Shown: positions 7,844 through 16,266 of the stretch, piece after piece
Position numbering within the stretch: position 1 is the stretch's first letter
Layout: each line of letters opens with the position of its first letter
Assembly: GCF_014200605.1 (NCBI RefSeq)
Contig: NZ_JACHCE010000001.1
Coordinates: 558,001-622,000 of the forward strand
From: Pedobacter cryoconitis
GTDB taxonomy: Bacteria; Bacteroidota; Bacteroidia; Sphingobacteriales; Sphingobacteriaceae
Reading direction: 5' to 3'
Length of the DNA stretch: 64,000 nt
Notes under the pieces: model-generated
Seen by the model: only the letters and a program-made list of their open reading frames with translations
What the model was told of the DNA's origin: nothing
The model's database searches: none
Made by a program: the position numbers and the translations under genes

Positions 7844-9055
7844 CTAGTGCTCAGCCCACTCAATTTTGCTTAAATCAATTCCTTCTTTAAACATTTCCCA
7901 TAATGGAGAAAGGTCTCTTAAGTGATTCACTGCTTTCTTTGTATTTTCGATCGCGTAATCAATTTCTTCTTCTGTAGTGAAACGGCCTAAACCGAAACGA
8001 ATAGAAGAATGCGCAAGATCATCAGAAAGGCCTAAGCTTTTTAATACATAAGAAGGCTCTAATGAAGCCGAAGTACAGGCAGAACCTGAAGAAACAGCTA
8101 AATCTTTCATCGCCATCATCAATCCTTCACCTTCAACATATTTGAAAGAGATATTTGCTACATGCGGTAAACGGTGTTGTGTATTACCATTCACATAACT
8201 TTCTTCCATTACTGATAATGCGCTTTCCAGTTTATCTCTCAATGCAGATAGACGTGCTGCTTCTGCGTCCATTTCTAAACGGCATAATTCACATGCTTTA
8301 CCTAAACCAACAATACCAGGTACGTTTAATGTTCCTGAACGCATACCGCGCTCATGACCACCACCGTCCATTTGTGCTGTTACTTTAACCCTTGGGTTTT
8401 TACGGCGTACATATAATACACCAACACCTTTAGGCCCGTACATTTTGTGTGCGCTGAATGCTAATAAGTCAATGCCATCTGCATTTACATCTACAGGTAT
8501 TTTACCTACAGCCTGTGTCGCATCAGTCATAAACAAAGCACCATATTTATGTGCAATTGCAGAAATTTCTTTGATTGGCTGAACAACACCGATCTCATTG
8601 TTACCATACATGATCGTAACCAGGATAGTTTGCTCAGTCATTGCAGCTTCTAATTCAGCAAGGTTGATTAAACCATCTTCCTGGACCTTCAGATAAGTAA
8701 CTTTTGCACCTAATTTCTCCAGGTGTTTACAAGTATCCAGAACCGCTTTGTGCTCAGTAGTTGCAGTAATAATATGATTACCTTTATCCTGATACATCTC
8801 AAACACACCTTTAATACCAAGGTTGTCTGCTTCTGTAGCTCCTGAAGTGAAGATGATTTCTTTTTCAGTACAGCCAATTAGTTTAGCAGCCTGCTCACGT
8901 GCATAGTCAACACCCTCTTCTGCAACCCAGCCAAAGGCATGGTTACGGCTTGCGGCATTACCAAATTTGGTGGTGAAGTAAGGCAACATTGCTTCAAGCA
9001 CTCTTGGATCAAGGGGAGTTGTTGCGTTATTATCTAGATAAATAGGAAGTTCCAT
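7844..9055 (-). CDS. iscS: Cysteine desulfurase IscS
   Basis: A 403-residue class V aminotransferase-fold PLP enzyme that removes sulfur from L-cysteine, giving alanine and an enzyme persulfide used for Fe-S clusters and thiolated tRNA. Lys204 in [10 protein letters not shown] is the PLP Schiff-base lysine, and Cys327 in [17 protein letters not shown] is the persulfide cysteine on the long mobile loop typical of group I (IscS/NifS) enzymes. The N-terminal [11 protein letters not shown] motif is intact. First gene of iscS-iscU-iscA; a TACATTTG promoter box lies just upstream. The C-terminus (SKIEWAEH) resembles the IscU-interacting tail of IscS. Confidence 0.96.
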   Translation of the reverse strand: MELPIYLDNNATTPLDPRVLEAMLPYFTTKFGNAASRNHAFGWVAEEGVDYAREQAAKLIGCTEKEIIFTSGATEADNLGIKGVFEMYQDKGNHIITATTEHKAVLDTCKHLEKLGAKVTYLKVQEDGLINLAELEAAMTEQTILVTIMYGNNEIGVVQPIKEISAIAHKYGALFMTDATQAVGKIPVDVNADGIDLLAFSAHKMYGPKGVGVLYVRRKNPRVKVTAQMDGGGHERGMRSGTLNVPGIVGLGKACELCRLEMDAEAARLSALRDKLESALSVMEESYVNGNTQHRLPHVANISFKYVEGEGLMMAMKDLAVSSGSACTSASLEPSYVLKSLGLSDDLAHSSIRFGLGRFTTEEEIDYAIENTKKAVNHLRDLSPLWEMFKEGIDLSKIEWAEH

Positions 9056-9081
9056 TGTATATAATTTATTCTTTTAATATA

Positions 9082-9089
9082 CAAATGTA
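9082..9089 (-). promoter_or_regulatory. Putative iscS promoter -7 box
   Basis: The minus strand reads TACATTTG, an exact TAnnTTTG match 26 bases before the iscS ATG. A TTTG at 9104-9107 is only 14 bases further upstream, shorter than the usual 19. Confidence 0.45.
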
Positions 9090-9163
9090 CGAAAAAAGAT
9101 TGCCAAAGAATGTAATTAATGCCTGTGAAGATGAACTGTATATATGCATTTTTACATTCGTTT

Positions 9164-9360
9164 AACGTTTATACAAATGACATGGATAATATTCATGCAG
9201 AATGAAAAGATTAAAGAACGAAGGCTTTGTACTGTTGAATGAAGAACCTAAATTTGGTGCCGGTAATAAATTCATCTGCTTTACATATCCTGAAGGGATA
9301 AATGGAGTACTGATTGAAGGGTATCAGGAAATAAAATATATATTTAATGGACGATCTTAA
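9164..9360 (+). pseudogene. C-terminal remnant of methylmalonyl-CoA epimerase (VOC family)
   Basis: The ORF from 9202 translates as MKRLKNEGFVLLNEEPKFGA...NGVLIEGYQEI, matching the last third of bacterial methylmalonyl-CoA epimerases, including the GVLIE segment with the metal-binding Glu. One base out of phase, directly upstream (9164-9202), is NVYTNDMDNIHAE, the preceding helix of the same fold. A single A is missing at the junction, so a frameshift broke the gene, and the N-terminal two thirds with the other metal ligands is gone. A 52-residue product could still be made but would not fold as an epimerase. It overlaps the next ORF by 14 bases. Confidence 0.75.
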
Positions 9361-9634
9361 AGCACTCAGCAGAATTATAGGAAATGATTTTGAGCTTGAA
9401 AATGAGCTGTCTGCAGAACAACTGAGAGAAAAAATGGTACATGCTTTTTCCTGGTTACTGGATAATGACATCTCTAAAATGATGAATATATTATATCGCA
9501 CGGATGTGGACGAGGAAAGATTAAAATCTTTATTGATCGGCCGCTCTCAACTGCCTTCGGCAGAAGTGATTGCAGATGAATATATTAGGAGGCAGATGCA
9601 GAAAGTAGAAACGAGAAAAAAGTATAGTACATAA
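9347..9634 (+). CDS. Hypothetical protein downstream of the epimerase relic
   Basis: A 95-residue, mostly helical, charged protein (MDDLKALSRIIGNDFELENELSAEQ) with no signal peptide or membrane segment and no motif I recognise. It starts inside the end of the epimerase relic (14-base overlap), so it was probably translationally coupled to the intact gene. A conserved-looking pattern (FSWLLDNDISKMMNILYRTDVDEERLK) suggests a real protein. It may persist because it has its own role, or it may be losing expression together with the broken upstream gene. Confidence 0.65.
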   Translation: MDDLKALSRIIGNDFELENELSAEQLREKMVHAFSWLLDNDISKMMNILYRTDVDEERLKSLLIGRSQLPSAEVIADEYIRRQMQKVETRKKYST

Positions 9635-9648
9635 TTTTTTAATAATGC

Positions 9649-9679
9649 TTGTAATTAAAAAATATAATTAGGATATTTG
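9649..9679 (+). promoter_or_regulatory. Probable rpmE2 promoter
   Basis: A -7-like GATATTTG at 9672-9679 with a TTGT at 9649-9652, the expected 19-base spacing. The ATG follows 49 bases later. Confidence 0.5.
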
Positions 9680-9728
9680 CAACCTTCAAAATAAGCGACA
9701 AATAAGTACAAATAAGTATATATTCATT

Positions 9729-9977
9729 ATGAAAAAAGATCTTCACCCTTCAAACTATAGATTCGTAGTATTTAAAGATATGTCTAACGAATACTCTTTT
9801 TTAACTAAATCTTGTGTTGAGACTAAAGAATCTGTGACTTGGGAAGATGGTAACGAGTACCCTCTTTATAAATTAGAGATCTCACATACATCTCACCCTT
9901 TCTATACTGGTAAAATGAAACTGGTAGATACAGCTGGTCGTATCGATAAATTTAAAACTCGTTACGCTAAGAAATAA
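9729..9977 (+). CDS. rpmE2: 50S ribosomal protein L31 type B
   Basis: An 82-residue L31 of the longer type B class (starts [17 protein letters not shown]). It lacks the CxxC zinc-ribbon cysteines of type A L31; only one Cys is present. Type B L31 is zinc-independent and replaces the zinc form when zinc is scarce in bacteria that have both. It binds at the central protuberance of the 50S subunit. Monocistronic, with its own promoter and a strong terminator after it. Confidence 0.95.
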   Translation: MKKDLHPSNYRFVVFKDMSNEYSFLTKSCVETKESVTWEDGNEYPLYKLEISHTSHPFYTGKMKLVDTAGRIDKFKTRYAKK

Positions 9978-10004
9978 TTCTACAGTTATAAGAAATTATT
10001 TTAA

Positions 10005-10036
10005 AGTCCCGATGCTAAGCTTCGGGACTTTTTTTA
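10005..10036 (+). terminator. rpmE2 terminator
   Basis: Stem AGTCCCGA/TCGGGACT (10005-10012 with 10022-10029), 9-base loop, then a run of Ts. Confidence 0.92.
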
Positions 10037-10042
10037 TTTTTG
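10035..10042 (+). promoter_or_regulatory. Putative promoter -7 box for the GlmU-like gene
   Basis: TATTTTTG is an exact TAnnTTTG match that begins in the T run of the rpmE2 terminator. Transcription would start near 10049, ahead of the short ORF and the GlmU-like gene. Confidence 0.4.
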
Positions 10043-10063
10043 CATATATTATAGACTGGTAAC

Positions 10064-10132
10064 ATGTTTCAGAGAGCAATTAAAAAATCTGAAAAACAAG
10101 CCACCGAAAAACATAATAACAACAATAAATGA
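10064..10132 (+). CDS. 22-codon micro-ORF coupled to the GlmU-like gene
   Basis: ATG at 10064 opens a 22-residue basic/polar peptide (MFQRAIKKSEKQATEKHNNN, ending NK) whose TGA overlaps the next ATG in an ATGA junction. Such overlaps usually mean translational coupling. The composition (Lys, Gln, Asn) fits a real small protein or a leader peptide equally well. There is no homology I can name. Confidence 0.35.
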   Translation: MFQRAIKKSEKQATEKHNNNNK

Positions 10133-11304
10133 ACATTAATTTATTTGATGATCACAGTGCTTTATCTTTAAGACCGCTTACGTTTACCCGGCCTGTGGCC
10201 GATCTGCGGATCGGAATATTGACCATAGCTGAAAAATGGGAAAAATATTCATCTGCTGCAGTTGGTTTCTGTACTTCTGGCTATCTTGCTGTCAAATATA
10301 AAATCCGTCCTGATGCGGATACCTATATCAATGGTTCTATCTGCCCTGATTTGCATCTTTTTGATGCTATTGCTGCATTGCAAAGCGGGGAAGTACTCTC
10401 TCAGGATACAATTATAATAGCTTATAAAGTTAATCCGGGCGAACTACTCAGTTTAGCAGAAGGCGCTTTATTACGCCCTGTTCACTATAGCGGGACTTTC
10501 ACCCAAATCGTATTTCCTGAAGATATTTTTAAAAATAATGACGTACAGCTGCGTGCTGACTTTGCGCTTTTAACAAAGGGCAGGGTTTCAGCGAAATTAA
10601 GTGCAACGAACACTGTGCTTGGAGATCAGATCTTTCTGGAAGAAGGTGTGGAGGCAGAATGTGCTACTTTCAATACTTTGACCGGGCCTGTTTACCTCGG
10701 GAAAAATTCGCAGGTATGGGAAGGCAGTCATATCAGGGGCTCTTTCTCTTTGGGAGAAGGTTCAAGAGTGAAAATGGGCACCAAGATTTATGGACAAACG
10801 ACTGTCGGACCGTTCAGTACGGTAGGCGGAGAGCTTAATAACGCAGTGATCTGGGGATATTCCTCTAAAGGTCATGAAGGTTACCTGGGGAATTCTGTGA
10901 TGGGCCAGTGGTGTAATATCGGGGCTGATTCGAATAACTCTAATCTTAAGAATAACTATGCAGAAGTTAAGTTGTGGGACTATGAACAATTATCTTTTAG
11001 AAAGACAGGTTTACAGTTCTGCGGTTTAATTATGGCTGACCATGTGAAATGTGGTATAAATACAATGTTTAATACAGGGACTGTGGCCGGTGTAAGTGCA
11101 AATGTATTCGGTTCCGGGTATCCAAGAAACTTTATTCCTGATTTTGCCTGGGGAGGACCGCAGGGATTTGATGTTTATGCACTTGAAAAAATGTTCGCAA
11201 CCACAGAAAAGGTCTTCGAACGTAAAAATGTTGAATTTAATCAAATAGAAAAAGATATATTGGCATCAATTTTTGAATTAACTTCGATTTATAGATCTTT
11301 TTAA
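10129..11304 (+). CDS. GlmU-family putative sugar nucleotidyltransferase/acyltransferase
   Basis: A 391-residue two-domain protein. The N-terminal part (to about residue 170) contains LRPLTFTRPVADLRIGILTIAEKW, the start typical of the GlmU-like family found in Bacteroidota and archaea. The C-terminal part is a left-handed beta-helix with hexapeptide repeats (GPVYLGKNSQVWEGSHIRGSF and following) as in bacterial acetyltransferases. The family is usually annotated as GlmU-like, acting on sugar-1-phosphates, but the true substrate is not established. It overlaps a 22-codon ORF by an ATGA junction. It is not the classical glmU, since the N-terminal GTRM loop is absent. Confidence 0.8.
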   Translation: MNINLFDDHSALSLRPLTFTRPVADLRIGILTIAEKWEKYSSAAVGFCTSGYLAVKYKIRPDADTYINGSICPDLHLFDAIAALQSGEVLSQDTIIIAYKVNPGELLSLAEGALLRPVHYSGTFTQIVFPEDIFKNNDVQLRADFALLTKGRVSAKLSATNTVLGDQIFLEEGVEAECATFNTLTGPVYLGKNSQVWEGSHIRGSFSLGEGSRVKMGTKIYGQTTVGPFSTVGGELNNAVIWGYSSKGHEGYLGNSVMGQWCNIGADSNNSNLKNNYAEVKLWDYEQLSFRKTGLQFCGLIMADHVKCGINTMFNTGTVAGVSANVFGSGYPRNFIPDFAWGGPQGFDVYALEKMFATTEKVFERKNVEFNQIEKDILASIFELTSIYRSF

Positions 11305-11429
11305 GAGAGTTTGTGTATTTTTATCACCTATATATGTAATTGCAAAAACGAATTGGTTGTTTTGGAGTCAAAATATAACTTTAAGTATTAGAAAATAGGA
11401 TTACAGTTAAAATAATATTAGATTTAATT

Positions 11430-12191
11430 ATGAGAAAGAAAATAGTAGCAGGAAATTGGAAAATGAATACGGACTATGCAGAAGGTATTTCATTGTTCTC
11501 AGAAATCGTTAACATCGTAAGAGATGAAAAAAAAGGCGATCAGATTGCTATCATATGCGCTCCGTTTATTCATTTAAACAGCTTGTCAAAATTAGGCGGA
11601 GATACCGTTAAAATTGGTGCTCAGAACTGTCACCAAAAAGAGAGCGGTGCTTTCACAGGTGAGATCTCGGCTAAAATGATCAAGTCAGTTGGTTGTGAAT
11701 ATGTAATTATTGGCCATTCAGAGCGTCGTCAGTATTTTGCTGAAAGTGATGCTTTACTTGCTGATAAAACTAATATTGCTTTAGCAAATAACTTACTGCC
11801 TATTTTCTGTATTGGTGAAACATTGGATGAAAGAAATAATGGTAATTTCTTTGAGATCCTTAAAGGACAATTAGAAAATGGTCTTTTCCATTTATCTGCC
11901 GGAGAGTTTTCAAAAGTAGTTATCGCTTATGAGCCAGTTTGGGCTATTGGAACAGGATTAACTGCTACTGCTGAGCAAGCTCAGGAAGTACATGAATTTA
12001 TACGTGCAGAGGTTGCCGGTAAATTTGGTGAAGCTGCAGCCGAAGAAACTTCTATTTTATATGGTGGTAGCTGTACGCCTAAAAATGCACCGGAATTGTT
12101 TGCACAGAAAGATATTGATGGCGGATTAATAGGAGGAGCATCTCTTAAATCACGTGATTTCGCTGACATTGTTAAAACGTTTAACTCTTAA
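11430..12191 (+). CDS. tpiA: Triosephosphate isomerase
   Basis: A 253-residue TIM barrel that interconverts dihydroxyacetone phosphate and glyceraldehyde-3-phosphate. Catalytic residues are visible: Lys in GNWKMN (about 11), His in IIGHSERRQYF (about 96) and Glu in AYEPVWAIGTG (about 168). The phosphate loop YGGSCTPKNA and the GGLIGGASL segment follow. The stop codon shares a base with the prmA start (TAATG), so the two are translationally coupled. Confidence 0.97.
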   Translation: MRKKIVAGNWKMNTDYAEGISLFSEIVNIVRDEKKGDQIAIICAPFIHLNSLSKLGGDTVKIGAQNCHQKESGAFTGEISAKMIKSVGCEYVIIGHSERRQYFAESDALLADKTNIALANNLLPIFCIGETLDERNNGNFFEILKGQLENGLFHLSAGEFSKVVIAYEPVWAIGTGLTATAEQAQEVHEFIRAEVAGKFGEAAAEETSILYGGSCTPKNAPELFAQKDIDGGLIGGASLKSRDFADIVKTFNS

Positions 12192-13030
12192 TGCAGTACA
12201 TTCAGGTCACATTCAGCTTCACACTTATTGAGGAGTACCAACAAGACTTATTAATTAGTGAACTGGCTGAGATTGGGTTCAATACATTTGAGGATACAGT
12301 TAATGGTTTCTCTGCATTTATTGACTTCGATAGTTATAATAAAGAAAACTTAACCGAAGCTCTCTTTCAGTTTGAAGGAGAGTTCGAATATAATTATACA
12401 GTAACAGAAATTGCAGCGGAAAACTGGAATGAGGAATGGGAGAAGAATTTCGAACCCCTTATTATAGATGAAACCTGTTATGTGAGAGCTACTTTTCATC
12501 CGGCGCAGCCAGCTTATAAGTACGAGATTGTTATAGATCCTAAAATGGCTTTTGGAACTGGTCATCATCAGACTACAACCATGATGATGCGTTATATCCT
12601 TGAAACAGATGTTGCAGGAAAGCATATTCTGGACATGGGATGCGGAACAGGTATCTTAGCTATTCTTGCTGCTAAAAAGGGTGCTGAGAAATTAGTTGCA
12701 ATTGATAATGACGATGTTTGTTATCTTAGCGCCATAGAAAACTCTGCACTGAACAATATTCATAATATCACTGCTTTATGCGGTGGAAAAGAAACTATTC
12801 CTGCTGATGTCTACGATATTATCCTGGCAAATATAAACCGTAATATTTTATTGGATCAGATTCCTGTATATGCGGATGTATTAAAAAGCGGGGGAGAAAT
12901 CTTCTTTAGTGGATTTTATGAATCTCCTGATCTTGAAATGATAAAGGACGCTTGTGCGCAACTGGGCATGAATTATCTGAATCATAAGAAAATAGGAGAC
13001 TGGGTAGCCGCCAGGTTTATAAAGGCGTAA
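12191..13030 (+). CDS. prmA: Ribosomal protein L11 methyltransferase
   Basis: A 279-residue SAM-dependent methyltransferase that trimethylates lysines and the N-terminus of ribosomal protein L11. The SAM-binding motif I is LDMGCGTGILAILAAKKGA (about residue 148), preceded by the family signature DPKMAFGTGHHQTTTMMM, and the LANINRNI motif IV follows. The N-terminal ferredoxin-like domain that binds L11 (about 1-90) is present but short, as is usual in Bacteroidota. Coupled to tpiA by a one-base overlap. Confidence 0.94.
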   Translation: MQYIQVTFSFTLIEEYQQDLLISELAEIGFNTFEDTVNGFSAFIDFDSYNKENLTEALFQFEGEFEYNYTVTEIAAENWNEEWEKNFEPLIIDETCYVRATFHPAQPAYKYEIVIDPKMAFGTGHHQTTTMMMRYILETDVAGKHILDMGCGTGILAILAAKKGAEKLVAIDNDDVCYLSAIENSALNNIHNITALCGGKETIPADVYDIILANINRNILLDQIPVYADVLKSGGEIFFSGFYESPDLEMIKDACAQLGMNYLNHKKIGDWVAARFIKA

Positions 13031-13075
13031 TAAAAAAAAGTATTTTAATTACTTTATTTTTTTTAATATTTGAGA

Positions 13076-14428
13076 ATGCGAATACATTTTATAGCTATCG
13101 GGGGCAGTGCAATGCACAATCTTGCAATAGCTTTGCATAAGAAAGGCTTTATCGTAAGTGGTTCTGATGACTTGATCTTTGAGCCATCCGCAAGCAGACT
13201 TTCCAGATTTGGAATTTTTCCTGAACAACTGGGCTGGCATGAAGAATTAATTACGCCCGATCTGGATGCTGTTATTTTAGGAATGCACGCACTTACTGAT
13301 AATCCTGAATTACTCAAAGCTCAGGAACTGGGAATTAAGGTCTATTCTTATCCTGAATATATCTATGAACAGACAAAAGATAAGCTTAGGGTAGTTATTG
13401 GCGGCAGTCATGGTAAAACAACCATTACGTCGATGATTCTGCATGTACTTAATTATTATAAAAAGGATTTTGATTACCTCGTAGGTGCACAGCTGGAAGG
13501 ATTTGATACGATGGTAAAGGTGACTGATTCGGCACCGTTAATTATTATCGAGGGAGATGAATATTTAGCTTCTCCAATTGACAGAAGACCAAAATTTCAT
13601 TTATATAAAGCTAATATCGCTGTAATCAGCGGTGTAGCCTGGGATCATGTGAATGTATTTCCTACCTTTGAAAATTATCTTCATCAATTTGACCTTTTTA
13701 TTGACACCATTGAGCCCGGAGGCAAATTATTCTATTGTGAGAATGACAAGGAATTACACACCCTTGTGGTAAATTCTCGTAAAGAAATTGTTAAGACCGG
13801 ATACGAAATACCTGCACACTGCGTTAACAATGGTATAACCTATTTAATGCCCGAAAATCTGCCACTGAAAATTTTTGGTGACCATAACCTAATGAATTTA
13901 AGTGCAGCGAAACTGGTTTGTAAAGAGATAGGAATTAGTGAAGATGATTTCAATAATGCAATTACTTCATTTAAAGGGGCTGCAAAACGTCTTGAATTGT
14001 TAAATACGGAAAATAATACTAATATTTATAAGGATTTCGCACATTCTCCTTCAAAATTGAAAGCCACCATTGAGGCGGTAAAGTCACAATTTGAGGAAAG
14101 AAAGTTAGTTGCTTGTATAGAATTACACACATTTAGTAGTTTAAATAAAAATTTTTTACTGCAATATGCAGATACGATGATCCGGGCTGACAATCCTATC
14201 GTATATATAGATATAAAAACATTTCAACAAAAAAAAATTAAGCCTTTCACGGAAATAGATGTTCAAACAGCATTTAGAAACGATAAGCTTACTTTTTTTG
14301 ACAATGCCTCTACTCTTGAGCAATACTTAAGAGGGTTAAATTTTAGTCACACCAACCTGCTGTTAATGAGCTCAGGGAATTTTGGAGGGATGGATTTAGT
14401 CAAACTGGCACGTGAGTTGAATACTTAA
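13076..14428 (+). CDS. mpl: UDP-MurNAc:L-Ala-gamma-D-Glu-meso-DAP ligase (peptidoglycan recycling)
   Basis: A 450-residue Mur-ligase family enzyme that joins a recycled tripeptide to UDP-MurNAc in the cytoplasm. The start ATG at 13076 (MRIHFIAIGGSAMHNLAI) is preferred over a TTG six bases upstream. The N-terminal Rossmann motif GGSAMHNLA, the ATP P-loop VVIGGSHGKTTITSM (near 113) and the GDEYLASPIDRRPKF metal/substrate motif identify Mpl rather than MurC. It follows prmA after 45 AT-rich bases, so it is probably co-transcribed. The product implies meso-DAP peptidoglycan and recycling through exogenous tripeptide. Confidence 0.92.
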   Translation: MRIHFIAIGGSAMHNLAIALHKKGFIVSGSDDLIFEPSASRLSRFGIFPEQLGWHEELITPDLDAVILGMHALTDNPELLKAQELGIKVYSYPEYIYEQTKDKLRVVIGGSHGKTTITSMILHVLNYYKKDFDYLVGAQLEGFDTMVKVTDSAPLIIIEGDEYLASPIDRRPKFHLYKANIAVISGVAWDHVNVFPTFENYLHQFDLFIDTIEPGGKLFYCENDKELHTLVVNSRKEIVKTGYEIPAHCVNNGITYLMPENLPLKIFGDHNLMNLSAAKLVCKEIGISEDDFNNAITSFKGAAKRLELLNTENNTNIYKDFAHSPSKLKATIEAVKSQFEERKLVACIELHTFSSLNKNFLLQYADTMIRADNPIVYIDIKTFQQKKIKPFTEIDVQTAFRNDKLTFFDNASTLEQYLRGLNFSHTNLLLMSSGNFGGMDLVKLARELNT

Positions 14429-14456
14429 AGAACAAAACACACCTAAATTTATAACA

Positions 14457-14786
14457 ATGAACATCATCGGTAAGAACATCAGACAGCTCCGTCAGAAAAA
14501 TGGATGGAGTCAGGGCGAAGTCGCTAAAAGACTTAACATCTCAATTCCTGCATTTTCAAAAATTGAAACAGGTATTACAGATATTAATATCTCAAGGCTG
14601 GCTCAGATTGCTAATCTTTTTGAAGTCTCAACAATGGACATTATCTCTAAAGAGGGCGAAAATCCTCAGTCAGTTAATTTTGAAGAGATCAATAATCTGA
14701 AAGCGAAGCTATCACTGAGAGAAGAAGAGATCATCAAACTTCAAAAGAAGGTTATTGATCTTTACGAAGAAATCAGAGAAAAATAG
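14457..14786 (+). CDS. XRE-family transcriptional regulator
   Basis: A 109-residue protein with an N-terminal lambda-repressor-like helix-turn-helix (residues 5-62: NIRQLRQKNGWSQGEVAKRL, with ISIPAFSKIETG as recognition helix). A charged C-terminal coiled-coil (about 70-107, INNLKAKLSLREEEIIKLQKK) probably mediates dimerisation. Its spacing from mpl is 28 bases, suggesting co-transcription. No ligand domain is present, so it likely acts constitutively or through a partner. A target cannot be assigned. Confidence 0.9.
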   Translation: MNIIGKNIRQLRQKNGWSQGEVAKRLNISIPAFSKIETGITDINISRLAQIANLFEVSTMDIISKEGENPQSVNFEEINNLKAKLSLREEEIIKLQKKVIDLYEEIREK

Positions 14787-14795
14787 ACAAATCTT

Positions 14796-14825
14796 AAAAG
14801 CCTGCTTAGATCTAAGCAGGCTTTT
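14796..14825. terminator. Bidirectional terminator, perfect 30-base palindrome
   Basis: AAAAGCCTGCTTAGA is followed immediately by its exact reverse complement, with A/T runs at both ends. It separates the XRE gene from the convergent gene ending at 14840. Confidence 0.92.
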
Positions 14826-14839
14826 ATATTTAAAGAGAT

Positions 14840-15961
14840 CTAAGAAAAGATCTTCCTCATTGTCAGGTGACGCTTTCCAAACACAGCACCGGTAGCTTCA
14901 TGAATAGAAAGCATTTTATCATTGAAGTCGCCCACCCAGGATAATTCGAGTTCATCGTACTGGTCCAAAGGCAAAACATATTCTTTTAATTTAATAAACA
15001 GGGCGGATTCTAATCCGTGTTTCTGATAAGCAGTTTTTGTACCCATTACAATTGCTCTCATTCTATTTACACCTTTCCATCTCCTGTATACAAATTTTAG
15101 TTTTTCTATCAAACCCAGCTTCCCTTTGAAATCCTTAATCATTTGATTAGCATCGGGTATGATAACAACGAAAGAAGCCGGTTCTCCGTTTAGGTATGCG
15201 AACCAAATCAGTTTCTCATCCATTATAGCCTCCATCTGTTTGAAACTCTCTTGTAGCGTCTCTTTTTTGATCGGGACAAAATTCTCAAAGTCTTTCCAGC
15301 CATCGTTATAGATTTCCATCAGATCCTGTACATACTTTTCTGAATTCTTTTTAGAGAAGTGCTCAAAAGTATAACCTGGTTTATTGGCTACCCAGGTTGC
15401 AATTTTAGTAAAACGTTCCGGAAAAGGATTTCTGACAGCCAGGTGATTGGTGATTTGCTGATAAGAGGTTACAAATCCGTATTTTTCAAAAAATGCCTGG
15501 TAATAGGGAGGATTATAATTCATACCGTAGGACGGAGAAGTAAAACCTTCGACAAGCAGACCCCAGAAGGTATCGTTTTCACCGAAGTTAATCGGACCGT
15601 CCATAGCCTGCATTCCTTTTTCTTTTAACCACTGCTCTGCAGCTTCAAATAGTTTAAATGCGGCCTCTATATTATTAATACATTCAAAAAAGCCCATTCC
15701 GCCTGTTGGCTGCTCATAGTTAAATGCTTTTTTGGTATTGATAAAAGCTGCAATTCTTCCAATTGTCTTTCCCTGCTCATCTTTCAATATCCATCGGGTA
15801 CATTCGCCATGCTTAAAGAATACATTCTTTTCAGGATCAAATGTTTTTTCTACATCCTGGTCCAGCGGACAAATCCAGCTCTGATCATCCTGATAGATAT
15901 AATGAGGTACCTGGAGAAATTCTTTTTTTGTCTGTGAACTGGAAACGGAAATTAACTGCAT
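14840..15961 (-). CDS. GNAT-fold acyltransferase-like protein (YghO-like)
   Basis: A 373-residue soluble protein. N-terminal motifs (VPHYIYQDDQSWICPLDQDVEKTFDPEKN and RIAAFIN) and the C-terminal segment (GLESALFIKLKEYVL...LELSWVGDFN, IHEATGAVFGKRHLT) match the widespread family that includes E. coli YghO, which has an acetyltransferase-like fold. Function in this family is not established; the fold suggests transfer of an acyl or aminoacyl group. It stands alone, convergent with the XRE gene and without an operon partner. ATG start at 15961. Confidence 0.75.
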   Translation of the reverse strand: MQLISVSSSQTKKEFLQVPHYIYQDDQSWICPLDQDVEKTFDPEKNVFFKHGECTRWILKDEQGKTIGRIAAFINTKKAFNYEQPTGGMGFFECINNIEAAFKLFEAAEQWLKEKGMQAMDGPINFGENDTFWGLLVEGFTSPSYGMNYNPPYYQAFFEKYGFVTSYQQITNHLAVRNPFPERFTKIATWVANKPGYTFEHFSKKNSEKYVQDLMEIYNDGWKDFENFVPIKKETLQESFKQMEAIMDEKLIWFAYLNGEPASFVVIIPDANQMIKDFKGKLGLIEKLKFVYRRWKGVNRMRAIVMGTKTAYQKHGLESALFIKLKEYVLPLDQYDELELSWVGDFNDKMLSIHEATGAVFGKRHLTMRKIFS

Positions 15962-16010
15962 GTATTCAATCGGGTTTAAAGGGTTGTCTGTATGCGGATA
16001 TCCACAAATA

Positions 16011-16039
16011 AAAAAAAAGCATCTTTTTTATAAGATGCT
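16011..16039 (-). terminator. Terminator of the acidic small protein gene
   Basis: An 8-bp stem AGCATCTT/AAGATGCT (16018-16025 with 16032-16039), 6-base loop, followed on the minus strand by nine or more Ts. Confidence 0.88.
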
Positions 16040-16065
16040 CTATATGGGTTAACAGGGATACTTAC

Positions 16066-16266
16066 TTAGTAAGTATCATCGTCATCATCTGAATCAAAGT
16101 CGTCGAAGGTATCAAGATCATCTAATGGAAGATCAAAGTCATCATCATCGTCGTCAAAAGTTTTCTTCTTCTCGATGGAGTCATAAGAATTCTCATCATT
16201 CATCTCTTTGTCCTGTGCCTGATCATCTAATGAACTTTTCTTAACAGATTTTTTTGGAGTTGTCAT
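16066..16266 (-). CDS. Small, extremely acidic Asp-rich protein
   Basis: A 66-residue protein with two halves of opposite character. The first 15 residues are basic (MTTPKKSVKKSSLDD). The second half is almost entirely Asp/Phe/Leu with Asp runs (DDDDDDFDLPLDDLDTFDDF and DDDDDTY at the end). No signal peptide or membrane segment. It has its own terminator and upstream gap, so it is expressed as a separate unit. The pattern suggests a disordered protein that binds basic partners or metal ions, or mimics nucleic acid charge. I cannot assign a function. Confidence 0.7.
   Translation of the reverse strand: MTTPKKSVKKSSLDDQAQDKEMNDENSYDSIEKKKTFDDDDDDFDLPLDDLDTFDDFDSDDDDDTY

Noticed and set aside
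16066..16185. Tandem DNA repeat in the GAT-rich stretch of the acidic protein gene
   Set aside because: The repetition follows from Asp codons and has no regular unit length.
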